Source of the DNA: Leptasterias polaris | Lineage: Eukaryota > Echinodermata > Asteroidea > Forcipulatida > Asteriidae | NCBI GenBank assembly: GCA_037783415.1 | Contig: JAZGTN010000071.1 | Span: forward strand, 3,107,501-3,171,500 | DNA: 64,000 nt | Direction of reading: 5' to 3' | Shown: positions 36,244-49,460 of the stretch, piece by piece | How the letters are laid out: every line of letters begins with the position of its first letter | Position numbering within the stretch: position 1 is the first letter of the stretch | Notes under the pieces: generated by a model | Told to the model about the DNA's origin: nothing | What the model saw: the letters and a program-made list of their open reading frames with translations, nothing else | Database searches by the model: none | Program-made: the position numbers and the translations under genes

Positions 36244-36606
36244 TTAAAGGCCCTGTACACTATTGGTAAGATCGAAAAACACAAATGTTCACAGATTCAC
36301 ACATAACTTACATGATTTAAAGTAAGTAATGGTACAAAGGGTTCCTTAAAATATTTCTGCCTAAAATGCTATCGTTTCTGAGAAATGAGTAAAACAATAG
36401 TTTTTATCGCGCGCGATAATAAACCCGATGTTTGAAAAACAGAAAACACATAAGGTCTCTTTTCACTATTTTCTCGTGACCTCGATGACCAATTGAGCTC
36501 AAATTTTCACAGGTTTGTTATTTCATGTATGTGGTTGATTACACAAAACATGAACACTGTCTGTGATTATTTTGTCAGCTCTGCCAATCCTGTATAATAC
36601 CTTTAA
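36244..36606. mobile_element. TTAA-flanked MITE-like element
   Basis: Ends TTAAAGGCCCTGTACA and tataatacctttaa are flanked by TTAA. The interior resembles the 38686-39061 element (cacaggtttgttattt, gagctcaaattttcac). The terminal repeats have decayed. Confidence 0.55.
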
Positions 36607-38348
36607 ACGGCATGTTTTATCAACTGCAACAGAATTTCCCCTCCCGGGGAAATGATTGTTGCGACACTTTGAATGTGTACACGGAATAGAAAGATGACTC
36701 GGAATGTGTGTAGGCCTTGCAGTTTTGTTGCTCGCATGATGAGCGGGGCATTAGCTTATTATGCAGAAAGCACAAAGAAATGTGGGACTAGTGTTTGCTC
36801 ACTCTGCGTCAGTCAGTCGTTTCAACTCGAAATAGAACATTTTGTAATAAATAGTCCCTGATGCGGAAAAGCGTATATTTATGATTTAGTTAGTTTTTTT
36901 TTACTTTGTTATTATTATGAAAACTGTAAAACCTTTTCAGAACTTAAACTTAATAAGTGCCTTTTAATTTTTATTGAACAAAAGCTTGATAATTCATTGA
37001 TTTTGAAATAAGTTTTAAAATAATTGTTTTTAATCCGCTAGAGATCACAAAACCAGCTTATTTCCTCGTTGTTTGTTTTTAGCTGATATGGCATTGAAAA
37101 CTAAAACAGTGTCTCAATTTATCCTAACATGTGAATTGACAAACAAACTGAACAATTTCCAAGTTCATTACTAAAATAGCGATGAAACTGCCGCAGCGTA
37201 GTGGCTGTTTCATTGATAGTACAGGGGTGTCTTTCTTTGTTAACTAGCCTCAGGAGAAACACAAAACAGTACATAGTTTTGGGTTTGTTTTTTTGTTTGT
37301 GTGTTTTTGTTGGGTTTTGGGGTTTGTTTGGGTTTTTTTGGGGGGGGGGTCTTTGTCAAAAACATAATGAGAAAACAAGACCTGCTTGGAACGGTCTTAC
37401 ACATATAATTAGAATACAAATAAGGTGTTTTGAAAGAACCCCGACTCATTGTGGCTTCCAGCTTGACGCGTCCCTCAAAAGATATTGAATGCAGTAAAAT
37501 GGTACGGCCAATCTGGATATGCACATCATGTGTAGTGCATGATGTGGACAGATAATATTATCTGCACGCTACAAACGGGACGGCTCGTGGCAGCATCCTG
37601 CCTGTAGTGATAATCAAATCCAGTGCATAATTTCATCTCATTATAAAAAGGATGATATAATTGCGGGCTGCTATTTGCTGATGGCTATCACGTGTCTCAT
37701 GAATTATTAAATGTATCTGCACTGATGACATGGACGGGAAGAATAATATGAAATAACTTAGGCCTACACGCCAATATTTTGGCATTCGTAATTCTTCTTC
37801 CCTGCAACTGAGATTTCCTTCTGTGGGCCTATAGATTGTTTTGAATCAGAACAGCAATATTGAGAATATTGCCATCGTTTTCCATCGTTACCATTGTGCT
37901 GGTTCATCTATTTTTCTAAGTGAAAACTACACTACGAGGTCAGGATATCCGTAGGCAGGCCATCTCTGCACGCTAAATATAGCCTGTATACTGTGCCCAA
38001 GGTAGGCCCTATGTAAATTTAATGCTTTGTATTTATAGTCAAATGCTTTTGGTTTTGTCTCTGAGTCTGAGTTAAAAATTATTGTTAAATTTACAGTAGA
38101 AACAGTAAGGACGTATTCTATCTTTTGGAAGCGGATCATTAAAATGATGTATGTAGACAGACAACGTATTTTCACCATGGTTTAATAAATTGATGAATCT
38201 AAATACCAAAGGGTTTTTCCAGTTGTTATTTCGTTCACTCATTCATTGGTTATTTTAACATGTATTATACATTTTTTCAAGTAATTTATGTTTTGTTTAT
38301 AGTTAATTTGGTTGGTGTTTTGTTTTTTTTGGTTTTTTTTACCAACAG

Positions 38349-38447
38349 ATGAGTACAGCAAAAAAGGTTGCCGTTGGTGTAGGCGTTCTGTTGATCGTTG
38401 GTGGAATTGTAGTGGCCATTGTCATTACACAGGTCACCGGGAAATAG
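38349..38447 (+). CDS. Candidate 32-aa single-pass membrane micropeptide
   Basis: The ATG directly follows a strong acceptor (poly-T tract, then ttttttttaccaacag), so it would open an exon after a 5' UTR intron. The 32-codon frame runs to a TAG at 38445-38447. The peptide starts MSTAKK, has an uninterrupted hydrophobic stretch of about 20 residues rich in Val, Ile and Gly (including GVLLIVGGIVVAIVI), and ends QVTGK. The shape is a short basic N terminus, one membrane helix with Gly-x-Gly and Gly-Gly packing motifs, and a polar end. That suits an SLN/PLN-type regulatory micropeptide, or the signal anchor of a longer protein if an internal donor (acacag|gtcacc) is used. No family recognised and no upstream exon identified. 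Confidence 0.4.
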   Translation: MSTAKKVAVGVGVLLIVGGIVVAIVITQVTGK

Positions 38448-38685
38448 CTGCTGTGGGTCGGGCGTTTGATCAAAGGGCTCGATGAGGGCGTGGACGGAGG
38501 TAGTTATTCGTGAGGAGGCTTAAGAAAGATGAGGTACGTGGAAGATGTTCAACCCGCGGATGGGATGGATGGAGCAGATGGATGGAAGATGGATGGAAAG
38601 GAGGTAGTCCGTCAGGGTGAACAATTATTATTAACAGAAATTGTGGTGAGGATCAAAGGTCATTGTAAGGTCCTCTAGATGAGCC

Positions 38686-39061
38686 TTAAAGGCACTGAAC
38701 ACGTTTTGTAATTGTCAAAGACCAGTATTCTCACTTGGTGTATCCCAACATATGCATAAAATAACAAGCCTGTGAAAATTTGGGCTCAATTGGTTATTGA
38801 AGTTGCAAGAAAATGATGAAATAAAAAACACCCTTGTTGTACAAATTAGTGTGCTTTCAGATAGGAATAAAAGGCTTCTGGCCAGAAGTCTTTTATTATT
38901 TTAGTGAGAAATTACCTCTTTCTCAAAAACTACGTTACTTCAGAGGGAGTCGTTTCTCACAATGTTTTATACTATCAACAGCTCTCCATTGCTCATTACC
39001 AAGTAAGTTGTTATGCTAATATATATTTTGAGTAATTACCAAACGTGTACAGTGCCTTTAA
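38686..39061. mobile_element. TTAA-flanked MITE
   Basis: TTAAAGGCACTGAACACGTTT at the left and aaacgtgtacagtgcctttaa at the right, flanked by TTAA on both sides. Same superfamily signature as 20363-20735 and 36244-36606, with a different interior. Confidence 0.7.
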
Positions 39062-41634
39062 GCCTACAGTTTAGCTATAATTATTTGGTGGATAAAATTA
39101 CAAACAACTAAAAGGGCCGTTTATAAAGCTCTCTTTAGTTTTTTATATAAAATCCTGTTTCTTGCCTAAGCAGCTAAACCGTAGCCTATAGTGACTAAAG
39201 TATATTAAAGTTATTGGTGCCAGAGTTTCTTTCCACAATTTCCTTTTATTTTTTTGTTAAACTCTATCGAAATAAATAAGTTTTAGAAATGTTTATTTTA
39301 TCTTTAATCTTTACTTAATTGAAAGAAGAGACTGGTGCAATAGTGAAAGTGTGTGTATACTTTTGTCATACTACGTTAAAATAATACATTTTAGACAATG
39401 GCACTGTATTTTCATCTCCAGCCGAGGTTTTTGTTGCAAATATCTGGATTGTAAAACGTTTGTATACCTGGCCTTGTGTTCAGAGGCGGCTATTAATGTC
39501 GTGGACAGGTGTTCTCATTGTCTGCCTTTTAAAGCCCTTTTCACACTAGTCTATTCCCCGTGGGCAACCCCGTGGAATAACGGTCGGCCTTTTCACACTA
39601 TGATCGCTTTACACCCTGTCTGCCCCGGCAAGTGGGCATACCCCGGGGAATTGCCACCCCTGCTCCGGAGTAAGGGTAAGCGGTAAAACCCCGGGGTATT
39701 CTTGAAACGTGCAACAGGAACCATGTGGGATACCCATAGGCGGGGACAGTGTGAAAGTGCGCCGGGGTAAACCGTAGTGTAAAACACTGGGTATTCCACG
39801 GGGGTAAAAGATGCAGTGTGAAAAGGGCTATGGATCGAGGCATACACGCGTGCGTGTCGCTCAATTTCAAAGAGCCTGGTTCGGTTGGCCGACTAGAGTT
39901 GGCTACGCTTAATATTTTATAATACATGTAACCGTAATAGTTGATCTAGCTGTCACGCGAACGCTGAACCATCGAGGAAGAAGAAACAGAAAGTCCAACT
40001 GGATCAACCTATAGCTCCGGAGCAACGTCATTTTGTCTAGATGGCGTTTTGGAACAATACATTTTTCCTCTCTTCGATGCTACGTCGTCGCCATGTTGCC
40101 GAATCGACTAAACGCGTTCGAGTGAAAGGGAATTCGAGGCAAGATGTAGGCCTATACTTTATAGAATTACCCCACAAGTTGATAACCATAAAACTTGGTA
40201 TAGAGCACTGGACAGCTGTATACAGCTTACTTGGTAGAGAGCACTGGACAGCTGTATACAGCATTATTAGAAACGAGCCCCTTTGAAGTAATGAGGTTTA
40301 GAGAAAGATGTATTTTTCATTGTTTTCTTGCAATTTCGATGACCAAGTAAGCAACAAATCGAAGGTTTGTTATTTTATGCATACAACATGTTGGGTTACA
40401 CACAAAGTGAGGAAACTTGTCATACACCAAAAGTAAACCACACATAGGCTAGGTCCACTTCCATTTAAAGCAGATTTTTTTCGAATTTGCAGTAATTACT
40501 ATGCAAGATTGTATTTTAATTTATTTTATTATGTTGTTATTATTATAATTTGTTTGTTTAGGGTGGGGGGGTTATTAAAGAAAAATATTTCTTATGGACA
40601 ACAATATAAACATAATTAAGTAAAAGTTAAAATAATTGCAAACCTATAGTGGCCTTTTCAATAGTGAATTGAAAAAAGGTGTTATTAAGTTTTAATAAAT
40701 AATGTTATACCAGAAGACGTTTGTTGTGATTTTCGTTTGTGAAAGAGATGAACGCCAATATCTCCTCCATCGAGGCTTGTTTGTATTCTACAAAAATTAT
40801 TTTGCAACAGATGGGGTCTTTCCTACGGCGCTCCATGAGTGCCATCCCACTTATCAAGAATACCAGTTACTGCATCAAGTCGACTTTTTACTGCAAACGA
40901 TGGCAATGAGCTCATTTAGCTATAAATCATAAATATCATGCAAAAGAAAATGCTGAAGGCATTATAACCTATTGGTAATAGACGTGGTCAACATGGGTTT
41001 TGTGGCCTCCTGATTGGCCATCTCTTTGGTATCAGTGTTGTTATGCAAATTTAAGTTGTGAAGTGAATAGCACTTGAGGGTCCAAGTCTGAGATCGACCG
41101 TTGATGGAGCGCAGTGTAGCCTATCTGAGGGGAAGTTTTGCGTGTCTGATGCAGAAAATAACCGCGATCTCAGACTTGAAATCAAATCTCGAAACCACGA
41201 TCTCTGTTCATTCAGACCCTTTTACTAAAAAACAATAATAAGTTATTTTCCCCCTTTTTTTATTGGAAACAAAGCAACCAATAGGTGGGATGTGTTTCTT
41301 TTTATTTGAGATTTTGCAGAAATGTTGAATGCGGTCTAAACAGCTAAAGTATTAACACGACTGAATGTTTTGCTAACACTCGGCCGTCTAAACCACACAG
41401 CTGTGCGGTTTGATTTTCAACAATAGAAAACTGGGGTTACATAAATATATTATTTAAAAAAAAGTTTGTCTAACACTGACTTGCAACAGCGCCCTCTTCC
41501 GTGAACTTCTATACGCTCTCTTGAGCAATCTTTTGTTGTACTTTTCAGAATTACACACTTACTCACTAAGACTTAGAATCACGTTGTCACCGCAACCCTA
41601 TATTATTTTTGAGAGGGACTTTCTTTAATTATTT
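39062..41634. other. Gene-poor stretch
   Basis: Contains the MITE 39533-39829 and a direct tandem repeat of about 34 bp at 40204-40262 (gagcactggacagctgtata twice). A partial copy of the 32353-32664 family lies at about 41270-41430. Nothing gene-like. Confidence 0.5.
39533..39829. mobile_element. GC-rich palindromic MITE
   Basis: Arms agcccttttcacact and agtgtgaaaagggct are exact complements. Further paired segments (attccccgtggg and attccacggggg, cgctttacaccc) continue inwards. It is markedly richer in GC than its surroundings. No clear target duplication. Confidence 0.65.
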
Positions 41635-41985
41635 ATAATAATAATAATAATAATAATGTCGGCTCTTATATAGCGCAATTTCAAAGAATGATCATTGCGC
41701 TTCACACTTAATTACCCCTGGTCACTGGGCCATTATTTCATCTCAGCTCCCCCTGGCTGGATGGGGAGTATACAGCCTGTGCTGCCAAAGCGCACTAAGC
41801 TAAATCATTCACAAAACCATATCTGCCCTCACAGGTACCCATTTTACCCCTGGGTGAAGAGAAGCAATTATAGTTTACTGTCTTGCTCAAGGACACAAGT
41901 GTCATGACCGGGATTTGAACCCACACCCAGTTGACTCAGCCACCAGAACTTGAGTCCGATGCTCTTAACCGCTAGGCCACGACAT
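41635..41985 (-). repeat. tRNA-Leu-derived SINE (subfamily 2)
   Basis: Minus-strand head at about 41985-41900 has a Leu-type anticodon arm (ggactcaagttctggt) and B box (ggttcaaatcccgg). The body matches 4963-5328, with an (ATT)n tail at 41635-41658. Confidence 0.8.
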
Positions 41986-42304
41986 GCTACTATTCCATCG
42001 TCACTTTTAAAAAATCATGCCGCAGAAACATACAATTGTTTTTTTAAGCTGTCGCTTTTCAGAGCCAGAGTTAAGAGGAGCACTATACACGTTTTAGTCC
42101 ATGCTCTTCTGTTTTCAAAGACTGAGCTAACTTATCAAATTAATGTGGACCGTTTTCAAAAATAATATGTTTACATTTCCTGTAGTTGTCGCCTGGCTCT
42201 CGGGAGGCGAGCAGGGGGTGTGGCAAACTAAAGCTACCAATGCAAACAACGCTCTTCTTGGATTATTTTTATCTAGCGCCCTCTAGTGTCACCTACAAAT
42301 AAAA

Positions 42305-42410
42305 TGACGTCACATGTGGGTTGCAAAAAGTCACTTCATTCTCAGCTCTCACCGCTGGAGAAGTGGTGAATTTTCGGTTGATCCTGTTTCAGAATTTGCC
42401 GTAAATTCAG
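42305..42410 (+). promoter_or_regulatory. Possible HECW promoter and leader exon
   Basis: A full CRE palindrome TGACGTCA (42305-42312) overlaps an E-box (CACATG). About 100 bp downstream is a donor, taaattcag|gtaatgcaa, with intron start at 42411. The next plus-strand acceptor that clearly leads into coding sequence is the HECW exon at 49987, so this could be its untranslated first exon. Weak. Confidence 0.22.
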
Positions 42411-43089
42411 GTAATGCAATGAAACTATGCTTGTATCGGTAAGAATTTATACCCATTTATTATATTATGAATTCAGTTCTTACGTGTGCTAGACTAAATT
42501 TTAGACTAGAATGTGTTGTTTCCCCGTGACAAAATCTGAAAATCTTACGGATTTTATAGAATCAGAGTTCAACTTCATCAGTGTTTTTTAATGCTGATGA
42601 TTGATATAGTGCTAGTGCTAGTCTGCTGCTGTGAAGTGACTAACGATGAATTTGTCATTACACTTTAATGTGATGCTCGATGCTTACTTGGGTAGACTCA
42701 GCTTATGTAGCCACAGTCTTCTCCACAAACAAAGGGCACATTATCATTGTTTGATGAATGCATAACTAGTCTATTTAAATAAATGAATGAAAATTTTATT
42801 CTGTGACCCAATATTAGAATAACATTTTAATAACAGTAAACAGTAACATTGTTAATAAAGACCTGCAATTAACATCATCTCATTCTTAACAACATCCTTG
42901 AGTTATTGCTTCAAAGTTTAGCTTTAGGGCCTAATTAATGTTTGTTGGTGACAACATGAGTCTGACTATCGGAGGAGAACCATATTCAAATCTGACCTCC
43001 AGAGTCCATGGTCTTCTGGGCTGGAATTTGGGGAAAAAATCCACAAGACCACACAGGGCTTGTCACTCAAAATGTTTACTGCTGGACCT

Positions 43090-43237
43090 GGGCTCGATTT
43101 CACAAAGAGTTAAGATTGATCTTAAGTGCAAATCCATCGCAGTTGCTTAGCAAAGAGTGATGTCACAATACAAATCACTATGGTAATACTGATAACTCAT
43201 CAAAAGATGAATCTTAGTGCTTTGTGAAATCGACCCC
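43090..43237. mobile_element. Short palindromic element
   Basis: Arms gggctcgatttcacaaag and ctttgtgaaatcgacccc. It interrupts another repeat: the flanks (aaaatccacaagacc.. and ..gtacgagacaagaatcaaaa) are contiguous in the relative at about 52806-52960. Confidence 0.65.
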
Positions 43238-44586
43238 AGAAAGTTTTGTACGAGACAAGAATCAAAATGAGTTCTGTTTGCAATTTTAACTGTTTTTATT
43301 CGAACGATAATTGCACTAGACAAAAGAGAAGATGCATCTCATCCTATCTTTTGAGGTATTTAAAGGGAGTGTATACGTTTGGTAATCACTCTTAGTCTTA
43401 AAATTAATGGCAACTCACGAGCGAAGTGATACGTCACTTCCTGCCGAGGTCACAATGGATCACGCGATCCTACGACTGCCCGCATGACATCGCGCTGCAT
43501 TATCGTATTGAACAGGAGTTTTTGTTGCTCGATAATCTATAACTTCACCAGATGATTAGATTTGAAGGCAATTTCGGAATCCCTTTGGGATAATCAGCAA
43601 AAAAGACTACCATGGCAGGGGAGGTTTATCCTAGAAAGCGCTGCATCAATAGAGGGCGCCCTGCAGCAGAGCATCATGGGATCCATTAAGTGCATTGTTT
43701 AATTTAGAAGAAAAACTAAGTTTAAGCGTATTCATCTTCATGTACTAGTTTCTTTGTAATTTTTGTTTTGTTTGTCTTGGTCAAATAAATAATAATAAGA
43801 ATAGTGTTAACATGTCATGTCTGCAGTGCCCTATAGAAGCAAACTTTTTTGTTCAAATCAGAATTCTGCTTAGCAGGGACAGGCTACCAGCCAAATGTTA
43901 CCTAAGTACTATTGACCAGTAAATATCCTGCTGAATGGTTAAATTTGTCAAGCAGCTTTTTTAAAATCATTATTGGACCCTGCTTCAATCTAACATCTTG
44001 CTAAAATGTGGCTGTCTCGTGACTAGACTGAGATTTTGTATGATTTGAGACCAAATTAGAACAAGAAATTATAAGTAATTGGTTTTCATTTCCTCGTCAG
44101 AGATTCATGCTAGATTGTTGAGAAAAGATGCCAAACTCAACCACCTTTTTTTCTCCTTATTACCGAATAATATTGTCTAATTGACCCAACCATTTTTGGG
44201 GGTCCTAACGAGTGAAAAAGTGGCAGTCGGATACGGTGTAAAGACTAACAGTTTTGCTAGTATGACAGCGTTCTCCCTTACAGTGATCTGCTGGCCTAAT
44301 GTTACACACATATAGTTACAACACCTGAGGACCTGTCAAAATTCTCTCCAAGTGGTCTGGTTAATTAAGTTCAGTGTTGAAAAGCACCCCTATACATAAT
44401 ATGGACTAGTCTAGTGAAAAAGCTTGTGGACTAGTGACTGAAATGACCAGCGAAATGCTTAGTCGCTGGAGAAGTTAAAGGGCAAACCCTACATGAATGC
44501 AGTGGTTTTTTAAAACTTGTTTTAAAGTTGTCATAATAGTATTTGTTGTCACATGTTGTTGTCATGTAGTATAGTCATTGCCTATT

Positions 44587-45179
44587 CAGGGTTCTGCCCA
44601 GGATTTGTTTAGTGCCGGATTTTTTTTTTTCCTAGTACAGTCAAGTCAATTTCCTTTCGATCGTGCACGAAGTGGTTACACACGTGCGCCCTGCAGCTGT
44701 GCCTTGAATGTAGGCCCTCAGTGCGCGCACGCCTTTACCGCCATGGGAAAACAATTTACAGCATCTATAGCATGGTGCTTACTCTGCAGTTCATTTCCGT
44801 TGTATTAAACGCTGTAGAATAGGGTTCGCAACATGATGAAACTGGTATCATGTTATTCCAAGCGTAAAGCTATAATCTGCGTGACTGGAAACCATTGCAA
44901 AATCAATGCGGGTTTCGTGCGTTGGATATATTGTACATCGTACAGGCGGGAGGAATGCTCGATCCTGGATCATTAAAATAGACTCAAACCAAAGAAATAG
45001 GCTACTCGAAACTTTGGATAAAACTGTTTACTGGTAAATAATTTGTTTTACACGTTGTTCAAAATATTTTGAAGGAAATGGGCAAAAAAAGGAAAAAGAA
45101 AAAATTCTGCGAGTGCCGGTCGGGGAATCATGAGTGCCGGTCGGGTTTTCCGGCACCGACCACCGTGGGCAGAACCCTG
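44587..45179. mobile_element. TIR element with cctatt target duplication
   Basis: Terminal repeats cagggttctgccca and tgggcagaaccctg are flanked by cctatt at 44581-44586 and 45180-45185. The interior has gtgccgg repeats. A terminal fragment also occurs at about 48980 (cagggttctccccagg). Confidence 0.7.
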
Positions 45180-46589
45180 CCTATTGTAGATAGTTGTACT
45201 ACGTCTCCAAGTGCTATGAAATGATTTTTTTACAAAATTTACTAAAACTAAATTTGTCCTTAAAACTCTTTTGTCAGACAGGGCAACCCTGTCCCAATGG
45301 AGACAATGTAAACATGTTTTACACACATATGTATTCTTTCAGAATATCTGTTGGTTAATTTTATTCAAAGAAGTAGACTGATACTAATAGGAGTTGGGGG
45401 GGGGGAACGTTGAACAAAATGCTGTCCGCATTTTTACAGCATTTTTTAATCCTATTGATTTAGAATCTCTCATGTTGGATCAGTGCTAACAAAAGTTTCA
45501 TCATATGTAAACAAAGAATGTCCACAGTCCAAAGGGTGTATTGACTATTAAGTGACCTTAAAGTGTCCATCTAAAGTGACCTTTAACCCAGGATGCCCTT
45601 CTGGCAAGATGGTGAGCATTGGAGAATGAACTGGTGTGAAGGTCTTTCTATTGTCATTGACTCAATGACATGTGCACATCAACATTATTGTCAATTGAGG
45701 CTGGGGTACAATGTGGTTTGACAAACAAGTGTACAACCTCCCAGAACAGAAGCTTGCTATAAACCAGATGGTAATTGTAGACAATTTGGGGTACAGAACA
45801 TTTTCATATTCTACTTAAATCATAACTTGTTTACAATGGAAGTCATTCATTATTAAACTTGTTTTCCATCAGTATGGGCCCAATTTCATAAAGCTGTTTA
45901 CAGGTAAGCACATTTTTGTGCTTACTGTAAAAGCACAATATTTGACAGTCTGTGCGCATTCACAATGGATTTGCAATGTTGTCACTCAACTCCTTACAGA
46001 AACCAGGGCAAGTGAGTGTGCCTTCTGCTTTGCTTACACTTAGCCGTGTTTATGAAATAGAAGTTCTGCTATATGGCTGCTCTGTTAGCAGAAAACTTCT
46101 GCTTACGAGGGCCCTGGCAGGTCCCAGTCTCATAGAGCTGCTTAAGCAGCAAATACTGTTAAAATATTCTGCTAAGCAAAATTAAGCAGGATACCACTAG
46201 TCACAGATGGTACATGTGACATGGTGTTTTGGCTGGTAACCGTTGTCTACTAAGCATTAAAATTGAATTTATTTTGTTTGTGTCATCAGGCAGCAGTTTA
46301 TCTTTCAATAATAATAATAATAATAGTGGCTTATTATATAGCGCTCGTATCCGTCACTCAGTAACGCTCAAGGCGCTTCAACAGTATTTTTCCTGCAAGG
46401 TATAATGTGGAGCTACTTCAAATACCCTTGCTTTTGTATTCAGACCAAATGTATAGCAGCCCTACTTGCAATGAGTCAAATTTTAATTAATATCCCTTAC
46501 CCACCAAATTCCTTATAATATCCTATTTGCCAAAATGATCCCCTTAAAAAAAAGTCCTATCCTGTATGCAAAATTCTTATAGAATCCTA

Positions 46590-46763
46590 ATAGACCTTAT
46601 GCATTGACGTCACCAAGCCGCCATCTTAGAGGTAAACTGATGATGAAACAAAGGAAACGCGCAGATTTGTACGCGCGGCGCACAAGACTGGCCAATCAGC
46701 ATCTTCCTTTTGACCTCTAGGTGAGGGCGCCCTACTCAAATGACGTCATATGCATAAGGTTTA
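46590..46763. mobile_element. MITE with CRE-bearing ends
   Basis: Ends ccttatgcattgacgtca and tgacgtcatatgcataagg are near-exact complements. Inner paired segments agaggt and acctct also match. Similar layout to 34091-34220. Confidence 0.65.
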
Positions 46764-49460
46764 TAAGGATTTCAATAGGATTCCTGTACGATTCTTAATA
46801 GATGTTTCGTCACTTCCTCGATTCATGTAAGATTCCTGTAAAATTCTTATAGGTATTTTTTTTGTATAAAAGGGGAAGGATTCAGAAGGACTGGGGGGCT
46901 GTAGGCCTAAATAAGAATTGCTTATCACTGAGCCAGGCATTGCAATATTATCTAGGGCTGAAATTGGTGTGGAGTGACATGTTTACTTGTAATTGTTATA
47001 TTTTAAAATAGTTTTCAATTTTTTTTATATTTTGTTTTTTGTTATTTTGGGGGGATCTATTTGCTACTTTTAATTTACGTTTTTATTTTGCTTGTTTCTT
47101 TTCTTGGTGTATTTGTAATACTCAGGGCCCCCGGGGAAGACCACATTGTTTGTGAACGGGTTACTCTGATAAAAGATAAGGAATGAATAAATTAATAAAT
47201 TAATAAATGAATAAATGAATAAATGAATAAATGAATAAATAAATTGGAGAGGAGAATATTGGAGGAGGACTGTGGTCACTTGGTAGCACTAGCAGAAAGG
47301 CTCCAGAGAGTAAGAGTTTTAATCTAATCTATTAACATGACAAAATGAAAATACAGATTGCTTTCCCCTGCTGTCCTGTATGTCTCATAAGCAGTGCAGT
47401 CTTTAATCAAATAACCCATTTTGCCCCAATTATGTATGATGAAATAGGGCTGTCACGGCCAATTTGCATTCCTTTCTGTCACTCATGAAAAATGGCCTTT
47501 CGTTTTCTGTCGAATTCCCGGAGTTGAGTTTGTCCAAGACCTAATCCAACCATGTACACTGTACCAACCAAGTCTATTATAATCTGGTTTGAGTGCATTT
47601 GCACAGCACTGCTAATTAGTCAGTTCCAGATGTTCAAACAAACTGATAAACTTTGATGCATTTTCTCTGTCGAAAATCATCGTTGCTCGTATTTGTTTGT
47701 AAGCGACATCTGCAATGATGCTAGCTCATTTCGGGCACAAGGGTCAATTTTTTCAAAGAGATTTTTCAGCAGTATAGAGCTGCCAACTCTCCTTGATTCT
47801 GCAGAAGGTTTCCTGAAAATAAACCAATCTTTTCCAGTGTTGTCCAGAAGCGCCGGCTGCCGGCAATTTTGATGGCTACTCAGTCCTTTGCTAGTGGCTA
47901 CTTTTTTTCTCTTTTTTTTCCTAAAATTTTCTTCGAACTAATGTACTGTCATTGACATGAAAAACATAAAAATACTTGAATGAAATGAAAATATATTGCA
48001 GGTTCAGGAGTCAATGTAACAAAAAATGTGATGATTTAAAGAAAAAAGTATTCAATGGATTAAATAATTGCTCAGATTGCACCAGCGGCATATACTAGAA
48101 TCCAACAAATTTCCAGGGCCCTTGGGCAGGCCCCGGACTTCGCAGCGTAGAAGGGCTTCTCACTCGCACTACACGCTCTTTCAGTCCTTTGATAAACCGG
48201 CTACTTATATTTGTTCACAATCTTTGGACGACCCTGTTTCCAAGTTCTGATGACTAAATATGAAAATCTCCCTGATTATGGAAACTTTGTCCCTTTGTTG
48301 AATGTAACTCTAAATACCTCTATATTTAAGGTTAGCCTGATTGAAGTGTGCCTTGTTTCTTTACTTCCCCGATTTCAGTTCAACCTGAGGCCGTGTTGGA
48401 ACTAGCGGCTACAGCTACGGCTAGATTTTGGCGTCATCATTATGTTCAAGTATAGGATGGCCTTAGCAACAGTCATAGTCATATCTGTAGCCATAGCCGC
48501 CAATTCAGATATGGCTTAACCTATGGGAGGCTGGAAGGGAAAGTAGTCTGGCCCGATTTGACTAATATTAGTCTTGAATTGCTATTGTACACTGGTAACA
48601 AGACCAAGATGGTGGCAGCTTGGTTGCTGCTTGATCAACAACAAACTTGGGGAGGGGGTATCGGGTATAAGGTCTCTTACAGAAACAGGTGTTTTTCGCT
48701 GACCTATTATACCAGGTATAACATCAAGTGTTGTCCCTGCATGGAATGTAACCTATCGGTTAACCTTAAAATGTCCTCCGATCTAGTGAGTTCTGTGACA
48801 TTTCAGTTTTTCGGATTCAAAATTGACTTTGTATTTCAGCCTAGGCAGGTTTTCCCACTGGATCCGTCAACATAATATGTGTAGGTTTTCAATTTCTTTG
48901 TAAATAAATATTTGTACCTGTCAGTAAATACTTGTTTTCCTCAATGCAATTCAGTTCAGTTTGTTTCAATGAAAATCTATCAGGGTTCTCCCCAGGATTT
49001 TCTAAACTGAGGGGCCTTCTGGACCAACATTTTTGGAAGTTTGGCACGCTGAATTGAAGCAAGGTCTTCAAAATTGTATTTACTTGGTTTTAAAACCCTA
49101 CTGTGCAATCTGGGGCATTCTAAATGGATCTGAAGTTCTCCTCCCTTATTATGGTATTATGGTATGTGTAATATTTCACTCCAAAAACATTTGAATCCGA
49201 GAAACATGAATAGTTTTTCAGATTTCTGTGGGTTGGTATTCGTTCGCGAATGCTGCAGCCAGAGATGCGGTTGGTACCTGCTGGCACCTCACTAAACGTA
49301 GATGGATTCCACGTTATTGTGAAAATATTATGATTTATTTTCTCTGTTTTCTCAGTAAGTAGGCGCTGTATTCAGCTGACCTTTTCACAGATGACTTTTG
49401 TTGTATCCCTCTTTATACCTTTGCCTATAAATCAACATTACATTGGAAAAAAAAAACCTG

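Larger units (their letters stand above)
33723..38348. other. Gene-poor stretch with dispersed elements
   Basis: No supported gene. Elements: 34091-34220 (arms around TGACGTCA), 35676-35951 (relative of 32353-32664) and 36244-36606 (TTAA-flanked). The rest is AT-rich unique-looking DNA with GT-rich and G-run segments near 37320-37350. Confidence 0.5.
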
